Assembly (NCBI GenBank): GCA_018648645.1
Contig: JABGQS010000008.1
Location: 17,591 to 81,590, forward strand
From: Clostridia bacterium
GTDB lineage: Bacteria > Bacillota > Clostridia > Christensenellales > SZUA-584
Reading direction: 5' to 3'
Length of the DNA: 64,000 nucleotides
The notes beneath the pieces were generated by a model that made no database searches, was not told the DNA's origin, and was given only the letters and a program-made list of their open reading frames with translations. Numbering within the stretch: the stretch's first letter is position 1; every line of letters starts with the position of its first letter. This document shows positions 58,544-64,000 of the stretch, one piece after another. The position numbers and the translations under genes are program-made.

Positions 58544-60709
58544 ATGGTCCTGCGCAAAATGAAAAGAAGAAAGCTCAGCAAACGCTCTGCGGTGATTGCG
58601 ATTATCATAGGCGTTGTAACGCTGGCTGTCGTGTTTGCGCTTGTTGCGCTTGCCGTAACGCCTGTTAAGTATGAGGTTAGCGAAGGGCAGGCAGCAACGG
58701 CGACGATTACCGCAAGCCGAGACATAACAGACACGATATCAACACAAGCTGCGATTTTGGCGGCGCGAGATTCGGTTTCGCCGATGTTTAGTGTGGACGA
58801 TACTGTATCAACGCGCGTGAAAGGCGAGATCTCGGCGTATTTTGATGACTTGGCGCAGGCAGCCGAATATATAAAAGAAAAGTATATTGACGAAGAGGTT
58901 AAAAACAATAGTTACTATGTTTCAAGAGAATCGTTGGAGCAAAGTTACGACCCGTCATCTGTCGATTGGGAAGCGTTTTTGGATGATACCCAATTAAGCG
59001 AAATACGCGATATGATGGGCAGCGAGGATATCAGCAACGAGATTGTGTATGCGCTGGCGGCGCTTGACGAAGCAGCGCTGTTAATCGTCAAGGAAGATGT
59101 TAAGGATATCGTGGAGGTGTCGCTTGATAACGGTATTCAAAGCGAGCATGTTCAAACGGAAATTGACGGAGTGAGGCGCGAGATTGAAGCGCTTTATGTT
59201 GGCGGATATACAGCGGACTTGGCGCTGATACCGGTGGACAAATACCTTGACGCAAACATGATGTTTGACGAGGACGCGACCGAGCAGGCGCGGTTGATTA
59301 TTGAGCAGGAAGTAAGCGACGTTGTGTATAAGCAAAGTCAGACTGTTGTGGTGGAAGGTGACATCGTGAGCGCGGCGCAAATGAAAGTGTTGCAGGACCT
59401 TGGCGTTGTCGGCGGCGAGGACGCTGATTTCAAGTTGTATGTCGGAATGCTCGTATTCGTATTGCTGCTGTTTGGAGTGTATGGCGCTTACATGTATCAG
59501 TTTGAAAGTGAAACACTTGCTGATACGCGAAAGCTATTGATTATTGCGACGGTTGTCGTGATTGTGGTTGGGATATCCGTGCCGTTGGCGCGGCTTGATT
59601 ATAGAATATTGCCCGTGTTTTTGGGCGCAATGCTGGTGAGCGTATTGGTGTCGCGCAAAAGCGCGCTTGCTCTTGGCGTGCTGCTGGCGTTTCTTGCCGG
59701 CGCGATAAGCTCGTGGAATTCGGGGATATTAAGCGCGATGATGCTTAGAACCGTGATGATGGCAATTATCGGCGGAAGCGTCAGCGTGTTTGCGCTGTAT
59801 CGTCCGGGGCGCAGAACGTCGCTCATATTCGCGGGGCTGGTTGCCGGGTTGGTTAGTGTGTTAATTGCGCTGCTCATCAGTATGGTTGGGTCTACGCAAA
59901 TTGTTGTTTCGAACCTTTGGCTTGATTTCGCGTATGCGCTTGGAAGCGGACTGCTGGCCGGAGTGCTTGCGATTGGCACGCTGCCGCTATGGGAAGCGAT
60001 TTTCCGCGTGTCTACGCCGACAAAGCTATTGGAATTAAGCAACCCGAATCATCCGCTGTTAAAGCGGTTGACTATCGAAGCGCCGGGTACGTATCATCAC
60101 AGTATATTGACGGCAAACCTTGCCGAGGCGGGTGCCGACGCTATTGGAGCAAACGCGCTGCTGTGCAGAGTGGGCGCGTATTATCATGATGTAGGGAAGC
60201 TCGAGGGTCCAAAATATTTTAAGGAGAACCAGAAGGGCGAGAATCCGCACGATGGTATGAACCCGATTGTGAGCGCGAAAATTATCACCGATCATTTGAC
60301 GGACGGGCTGGATTATGCGCAAAAGTATAAGCTGCCGCGCGATGTGCAAAAAGTTATTGCGCAGCATCACGGGGACACAACTGTTGCGTATTTCTTGCAC
60401 AAGGCCAGGGAAGCAGGCGAGGAAGTGGACGAGGCTGCTTATCGGTATGGCGGCAGCAAGCCTTCTACCAAGGAAGCAGCGGTTGTTATGCTGGCAGACA
60501 CGGTGGAAGCGGCTGTGCGGAGCATGGACGACCCGAGCAAGGATGAAGTGAAGGATATGATTAACCAGCTGATCAGAGCGCGGTATAACGACGGGCAGCT
60601 TGACGAGTGTCCGCTGAACCGCCGCGATTTGAATACGATTGCAAAGGCGTTTTTAACAACATTCGATGGGGCGCTTCATGAGCGTGTGAAGTACCCGGGA
60701 CAGGAGTAA
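58544..60709 (+). CDS. pgpH: Cyclic-di-AMP phosphodiesterase PgpH (7TMR-HD)
   Basis: 721 residues from ATG 58544 with GGGAGGT upstream. One N-terminal membrane helix, an extracellular 7TMR-HDED domain (about 55-290), seven membrane helices (about 300-490), and a cytoplasmic HD domain at about 500-660: GTYHHSILTANLAEAGA, YYHDVGKLEGPKYF and IAQHHGDTTVAYF. These are the metal ligands of c-di-AMP hydrolases of the PgpH type. It is expected to lower c-di-AMP and so control osmotic and wall balance. It lies 4 bases after phoH. Confidence 0.95.
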   Translation: MVLRKMKRRKLSKRSAVIAIIIGVVTLAVVFALVALAVTPVKYEVSEGQAATATITASRDITDTISTQAAILAARDSVSPMFSVDDTVSTRVKGEISAYFDDLAQAAEYIKEKYIDEEVKNNSYYVSRESLEQSYDPSSVDWEAFLDDTQLSEIRDMMGSEDISNEIVYALAALDEAALLIVKEDVKDIVEVSLDNGIQSEHVQTEIDGVRREIEALYVGGYTADLALIPVDKYLDANMMFDEDATEQARLIIEQEVSDVVYKQSQTVVVEGDIVSAAQMKVLQDLGVVGGEDADFKLYVGMLVFVLLLFGVYGAYMYQFESETLADTRKLLIIATVVVIVVGISVPLARLDYRILPVFLGAMLVSVLVSRKSALALGVLLAFLAGAISSWNSGILSAMMLRTVMMAIIGGSVSVFALYRPGRRTSLIFAGLVAGLVSVLIALLISMVGSTQIVVSNLWLDFAYALGSGLLAGVLAIGTLPLWEAIFRVSTPTKLLELSNPNHPLLKRLTIEAPGTYHHSILTANLAEAGADAIGANALLCRVGAYYHDVGKLEGPKYFKENQKGENPHDGMNPIVSAKIITDHLTDGLDYAQKYKLPRDVQKVIAQHHGDTTVAYFLHKAREAGEEVDEAAYRYGGSKPSTKEAAVVMLADTVEAAVRSMDDPSKDEVKDMINQLIRARYNDGQLDECPLNRRDLNTIAKAFLTTFDGALHERVKYPGQE

Positions 60710-60714
60710 TCATT

Positions 60715-61134
60715 ATGCTATACATTACGGAGCACGATGCACAGCTTAGCAGGGAGCTGAAAAAGGTGTTGAAGAAAACTGCGAAAGCAGCGGCGAAAAA
60801 GGAAGGCGTGAGGGCTAACGTTTCGTTGTTGGTGACTGACGACAACGAGATCAGACGGCTGAACGACAAGTACAGGGGTATCAATCATTCGACTGATGTA
60901 TTGTCGTTTCCGTCGGGTGATGTTGGGTATTACGGCGATGTTGTGATTTCGCTGGAAAAGGCGGCTGCTCAGGCGAAGGAGTATGGACACAGCATGGAGC
61001 GCGAGACCGCGTTTTTGATGGCACACGCGATGCTGCATCTGTTTGGGTATACGCATGCGCAGGATGGTCACGAGAAAGAAATGCGCGAAAGACAGCGGGA
61101 GATAATGAAGGAATTGGGGTATGAGATAAAGTGA
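60715..61134 (+). CDS. ybeY: Endoribonuclease YbeY
   Basis: 139 residues. Zinc motif AHAMLHLFGYTHAQDGHEKE (three His), INHSTDVLSFPSG (S-T-D-V-L-S-F-P) and the end. The enzyme is a metal-dependent endoribonuclease in 16S rRNA 3'-end maturation. It starts 5 bases after pgpH and overlaps cdd by 4 bases. The usual second motif Gly (H-G-x-L-H) is Ala here. Confidence 0.96.
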   Translation: MLYITEHDAQLSRELKKVLKKTAKAAAKKEGVRANVSLLVTDDNEIRRLNDKYRGINHSTDVLSFPSGDVGYYGDVVISLEKAAAQAKEYGHSMERETAFLMAHAMLHLFGYTHAQDGHEKEMRERQREIMKELGYEIK

Positions 61135-61523
61135 AGTATGATGCGCTATTGGAAAAAGCGAAAAAAGCGAAGGAGAACGCGTATGTGCCGTACAGTAACT
61201 TTCGGGTGGGCGCGGCGCTGCTTTGCAAAAACGGTGATGTTTATACAGGATGCAACGTGGAGAACGCGGCGTATGGCCCGACTTGCTGCGCAGAGCGTGT
61301 AGCGGTGTTTAAGGCAGTGAGTAACGGCAACAAGGAGTTTGAGGCCATTGCTGTGACGTCCGATTCGGACGATGTTACGTATCCGTGCGGGGTCTGCAGG
61401 CAGGTGCTTGCGGAGTTCGCGCTTGACATGGATGTGATCAGCTCTAACAAGGACTTGGAAAACGAAGTGTTGAAGGTTGAAGAACTGCTGCCGCGGGCTT
61501 TTACCGGCAAGGAGATGGAATAG
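61131..61523 (+). CDS. cdd: Cytidine deaminase
   Basis: 130 residues, start GTG 61131, overlapping the ybeY stop by 4 bases (GTGA). Motifs: YVPYSNFRVGAALLCKNG, NVENAAYGPTCCAERVAVF (H/C-A-E zinc and catalytic Glu; the first ligand is Cys) and YPCGVCRQVLAEF. It deaminates cytidine and deoxycytidine for pyrimidine salvage. Start GTG is coupled to ybeY. Confidence 0.96.
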   Translation: MKYDALLEKAKKAKENAYVPYSNFRVGAALLCKNGDVYTGCNVENAAYGPTCCAERVAVFKAVSNGNKEFEAIAVTSDSDDVTYPCGVCRQVLAEFALDMDVISSNKDLENEVLKVEELLPRAFTGKEME

Positions 61524-62408
61524 ATGGCGCATAAATCTGCATTTATTGCAATCGTCGGAAGTCCGAATGTGGGCAAATCGACGCTGATTAACCATATTGT
61601 CGGTGCAAAGGTAGCGATTGTGTCAGTTAAGCCGCAGACGACGCGCAACAAGATTGTGGGCGTTGTGACGGGCGACGAGTTTCAGATGGTGTTTCTTGAC
61701 ACGCCGGGCGTACACGAGCCAAAGAACAAGCTTGGTGAGTATATGGTAAAGACTGCGATGGACAGCGCCAGAGACGTTGAGGCGGTGCTGTTTATGGTGG
61801 ATAGCAAGTATGGGCTTGGTGAGCGTGACAAGGGGATACTTGAAAGGCTTGTTAAAGGCGATGTGCCGATTGTCGGTGCGGTCAACAAGATTGACCTTGT
61901 TGCGAAAGAGGCGAGCATGGCGTTGGTCGCGCAGATGAAGGAGCAGGGGTTGGCGCATGTTTACCCGATATCGGCGAAAACGGGCGAAGGCGTGATGGCG
62001 CTGATGACGGTGTTGAAGGATTATTTGGTGGACGGACCGCGATATTATCCCGACGACGAGTATACCGACCAGCCGGAGCGCGCGATTGCGGCAGAGATGA
62101 TACGCGAAAAGGCGCTGAACCGGCTGCGCGAAGAGGTACCGCATGGCGTGGGCGTGACGATAGAGAAAGTGCATCATCGCACGGATAAGGATATTGTTGA
62201 GGTTGGCGCTACGATTATATGTGAGCGCACCAGCCACAAGGGCATGATTATCGGCAAAGGCGGCAAGATGCTGCGCCATATCGGTATGGACGCGCGGGTT
62301 GATCTTGAGATGTTGTTTGGATGTCAAGTGTTTTTGAAGCTGTTTGTGAAGGTAGCGGACAACTGGAGAGACAGCAGGCGCGTGATGAAAGAGCTTGGGT
62401 ACGAGTAG
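61524..62408 (+). CDS. era: GTPase Era
   Basis: 294 residues. G1 VGSPNVGKSTLINHIVG, G3 FLDTPGVHEP, G4 NKIDLV; C-terminal KH domain with ERTSHKGMIIGKGGKMLRHI and the end VADNWRDSRRVMKELGY. Era binds 16S rRNA and couples ribosome maturation to growth. It starts immediately after the cdd stop codon. Confidence 0.98.
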   Translation: MAHKSAFIAIVGSPNVGKSTLINHIVGAKVAIVSVKPQTTRNKIVGVVTGDEFQMVFLDTPGVHEPKNKLGEYMVKTAMDSARDVEAVLFMVDSKYGLGERDKGILERLVKGDVPIVGAVNKIDLVAKEASMALVAQMKEQGLAHVYPISAKTGEGVMALMTVLKDYLVDGPRYYPDDEYTDQPERAIAAEMIREKALNRLREEVPHGVGVTIEKVHHRTDKDIVEVGATIICERTSHKGMIIGKGGKMLRHIGMDARVDLEMLFGCQVFLKLFVKVADNWRDSRRVMKELGYE

Positions 62409-62411
62409 ACC

Positions 62412-63134
62412 ATGAGAAAGACGATGGCCGTCGTTATTCGGACGGTGGATTTTAAAGATAACGATAGGATGATCACCTTTTTGACGAAGGACTACGGTTT
62501 GATGTCGGCAAAGGTGAGGGGCGCGAAGAAGCAGACGAGCAAGCTGTTTAGCGCGTCGTCGATGTTTTGCTGCGGCGAGTACACGTTTTATGAGAAGAAC
62601 GGTTTCTATGGCGTGAGGGGCAGCGACATCAAGTATACGTTTGGGCATGTGCAGGACGATTATGATGCGTATGCCGTGGCGTGCTTTGTGGCGGACGTGA
62701 GCGGCAAGGTGGCGCAGGAGGACTACGCAGCGCCTAAGACGTTTGCGCTTGCTGTGAACGCGCTGTGGGCGCTTGACAAGGGCGCAGCAATGCCAAAGGC
62801 TGTGGCGTGTTATTTTGTGCAGAGGCTGTTGATGCTGGAGGGTGTGTATCCCGAGCTAAATAATTGTATGGTGTGTGGCAGCGGGGAGTATTTGAGTAAA
62901 ATGTCGTTGGAGCACGGCGGTGTGGTTTGCAAAAACTGTGAAGGCGGCAAGCGCGTGGAAAAAAGCGTGGTAAAGGCGCTGCGAGATATGCAGGACGTGA
63001 TGCCGAGCGAGATAAATAAGGTCGCGTTTGAGAAAGGCACGGAAGCTAAGCTGCTGCGATTGCTTGTTGATTATCTGGAGTATGTATTGCAAAAGCCGCT
63101 GATGACCAGCAAGTTTATATTTGGCGAAAAGTAG
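62412..63134 (+). CDS. recO: DNA repair protein RecO
   Basis: 240 residues. N-terminal OB fold (AVVIRTVDFKDNDRMITFLTK, GLMSAKVRGAKKQTSKLF), helical middle, and zinc finger CMVCGSG then CKNCEGG. RecO mediates RecA loading with RecR and RecF. It is the last gene of the phoH-recO cluster; it starts 3 bases after era. Confidence 0.96.
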   Translation: MRKTMAVVIRTVDFKDNDRMITFLTKDYGLMSAKVRGAKKQTSKLFSASSMFCCGEYTFYEKNGFYGVRGSDIKYTFGHVQDDYDAYAVACFVADVSGKVAQEDYAAPKTFALAVNALWALDKGAAMPKAVACYFVQRLLMLEGVYPELNNCMVCGSGEYLSKMSLEHGGVVCKNCEGGKRVEKSVVKALRDMQDVMPSEINKVAFEKGTEAKLLRLLVDYLEYVLQKPLMTSKFIFGEK

Positions 63135-63206
63135 CGATGTAAACAGGCAAAAAGCGCGATAGTGCAAGGAAAATGAAAAAAACCTCAATTGATACGCTGT
63201 GGACGG

Positions 63207-63235
63207 TTGACATTGGGGGGTACATATGATAAAAT
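63207..63235 (+). promoter_or_regulatory. Promoter of the tRNA cluster
   Basis: TTGACA at 63207-63212, a 17-base spacer, and TAAAAT at 63230-63235. It lies 48 bases before tRNA-Arg. Confidence 0.75.
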
Positions 63236-63283
63236 TCCGTCTTGTCGGCTGCTCATACGAGCGTGAGCTTTGGACGGTGATGA

Positions 63284-63360
63284 GCACCTGTAGCTCAGCA
63301 GGATAGAGCAACGGCCTTCTAAGCCGTGTGTCTGGGGTTCGAGTCCCTGCAGGTGCGCCA
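63284..63360 (+). tRNA. tRNA-Arg (UCU)
   Basis: Full cloverleaf with encoded CCA. Acceptor arms GCACCTG and CAGGTGC; anticodon stem ACGGC/GCCGT around CTTCTAA (anticodon TCT); T loop TTCGAGT. Confidence 0.97.
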
Positions 63361-63369
63361 ATTTAATTT

Positions 63370-63447
63370 GGTGGGTGTAGCTCAGTTGGTTAGAGCGCTA
63401 GGTTGTGGCCCTAGAGGCCGTGGGTTCGATCCCCACCATTCACCCCA
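63370..63447 (+). tRNA. tRNA-His (GUG)
   Basis: Acceptor GTGGGTG pairs with CATTCAC (G-U pairs); the extra G at -1 (63370) faces C73, as in tRNA-His; anticodon loop TTGTGGC (GTG); CCA encoded. Confidence 0.97.
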
Positions 63448-63465
63448 AATTATTTTTTTTAGCGA

Positions 63466-63540
63466 TGGGGTGTCGCCAAGCGGTAAGGCACAGGACTTTG
63501 ATTCCTGCATGCGAAGGTTCGAATCCTTCCACCCCAGCCA
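63466..63540 (+). tRNA. tRNA-Gln (UUG)
   Basis: Acceptor TGGGGTG pairs with CACCCCA; anticodon stem CAGGA/TCCTG around CTTTGAT (anticodon TTG); CCA encoded. Confidence 0.97.
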
Positions 63541-63637
63541 CAGACTTCGTCTGTTTTATACAGGCTTCGCCTGTTCGTCCGAGTTGCGATTGTTATGACA
63601 AGAGGGGCGGGGAGTCACAAAAGAATAACCAGTACAT

Positions 63638-63713
63638 GACCCATTAGCTCAGCTGGTAGAGCACTTGACTTTTAATCAAGTTGTCCGCAGTTCGAGACTG
63701 CGATGGGTCACCA
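63638..63713 (+). tRNA. tRNA-Lys (UUU)
   Basis: Acceptor GACCCAT pairs with ATGGGTC; anticodon stem CTTGA/TCAAG around CTTTTAA (anticodon TTT); CCA encoded. It is the likely attachment site for the integrase gene downstream. Confidence 0.97.
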
Positions 63714-63714
63714 G

Positions 63715-63766
63715 AAAAAAGCCCTTTACAATCGCATTTATCGCGGTTTTGAAGGGCTTTTTTGTT
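63715..63766. terminator. Terminator of the tRNA cluster
   Basis: AAAAAAGCCCTT pairs with AAGGGCTTTTTT around an inner loop with a short CGC/GCG stem, with T runs on both strands. It also lies at the 3' end of the convergent integrase gene. Confidence 0.85.
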
Positions 63767-63784
63767 TGCTTATTTAATTGCATT

Positions 63785-64000
63785 TTAGATTTTGACTATC
63801 ATTTGACTATCCGAAGGTTTATTATCGTTACTAAAGAGGTTATTGAGTTTGCTTGTAATGTCTTTGTTATCCTGCTCTAAATGGGTATATATCTGCAATG
63901 TCATCTTAATATCACTGTGTCCTAACAGCTTCTGAGCAGTTTTTATGTCAACATTAGCCTTATATAAGCTTGTGGCATAATCATGCCTTAGGTGTAACTG
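63785..64000 (-). CDS. Tyrosine recombinase (phage-type integrase), C-terminal fragment cut by the window edge
   Basis: The last 71 residues are visible in one open frame ending at 63785. The catalytic HxLRHxxAT motif is seen as LHLRHDYATSLYKANV, the H-x-x-H/W region as KLLGHSDIKMTLQIYTH, and the nucleophile Tyr in QIYTHL. This is the P4/Tn916-like site-specific recombinase family. The gene points towards tRNA-Lys, 72 bases away, the normal layout for an element integrated in a tRNA gene. The rest of the gene and element lie beyond base 64000. Confidence 0.93.
   Translation of the reverse strand, partial: QLHLRHDYATSLYKANVDIKTAQKLLGHSDIKMTLQIYTHLEQDNKDITSKLNNLFSNDNKPSDSQMIVKI

Noticed and set aside
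63541..63573. CAGACTTCGTCTG and CAGGCTTCGCCTG between tRNA-Gln and tRNA-Lys as a regulatory RNA
   Set aside because: Two small triloop hairpins in a tRNA spacer; most simply processing or a weak terminator.
63326..63880. Open frames of 71-90 residues across the tRNA cluster
   Set aside because: They run through the tRNA genes and the terminator, with no ribosome sites.

Overview
The window looks like chromosome of an anaerobic Firmicute, most likely a Clostridia member. Supporting signs are a SleB/CwlJ-type cortex hydrolase, FeoA/FeoB with the small Cys-rich partner, the DUF512 radical SAM / Der / PlsY order, the PhoH-PgpH-YbeY-Cdd-Era-RecO order, strong GGAGG ribosome sites, frequent TTG and GTG starts, and consensus TTGACA-17-TATAAT promoters. 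Base composition is moderate and fairly even, apart from an AT-richer patch near 37.5-38.4 kb. The species cannot be named from sequence alone.

Layout. 1-3.6 kb: end of typA, a SleB-like hydrolase and a DapF homologue with both catalytic cysteines changed to serine. 3.6-13 kb: an esterase lipoprotein, an AraC regulator beside a DegT / UroD-like / aldo-keto reductase operon, an aldehyde dehydrogenase, a 2-hydroxyacid dehydrogenase and a HAD phosphatase. 13-15.5 kb: the ferrous iron operon feoA-feoB plus a 47-residue Cys-rich protein. 15.6-19.8 kb: sugar-type oxidoreductases and a xylose-isomerase-like protein.

20-32 kb is the most notable region: a compact bacterial microcompartment (BMC) operon. 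It runs from a palindrome and a TTGCAT-17-TATAAT promoter to a strong terminator. It encodes two BMC-P vertex proteins, one BMC-H shell protein and a DeoC-fold protein with an N-terminal targeting-like helix but no Schiff-base lysine. After these come a GntR regulator, a zinc alcohol dehydrogenase, a 2-hydroxyacid dehydrogenase, a class II aldolase homologue with altered active-site residues and a C-terminal tail, an FGGY kinase, a full ribose-type ABC importer and an unassigned TIM-barrel-like protein. The gene set suggests import of a sugar or polyol, oxidation, phosphorylation, and carbon-carbon bond chemistry in a shell. No acylating aldehyde dehydrogenase, phosphotransacylase, B12 diol dehydratase or glycyl radical enzyme is present, so the operon matches none of the classical BMC types I know.

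32-48 kb: a cupin, two tandem PIG-L deacetylases, a flavin reductase, an SDR, a radical SAM protein followed by a duplicated remnant of its own 3' end, a 1407-residue fused acyl-CoA dehydratase activase, and a sugar locus with two L-fucose-isomerase-family paralogues. 48-63 kb: mostly housekeeping genes (der, plsY, lspA, lplA, lipA, rluD, rpsU, nfeD-like, phoH, pgpH, ybeY, cdd, era, recO). 63.3-63.7 kb: tRNA-Arg, -His, -Gln and -Lys. The window ends inside a tyrosine recombinase gene pointing at tRNA-Lys, which marks the likely edge of an integrated element.
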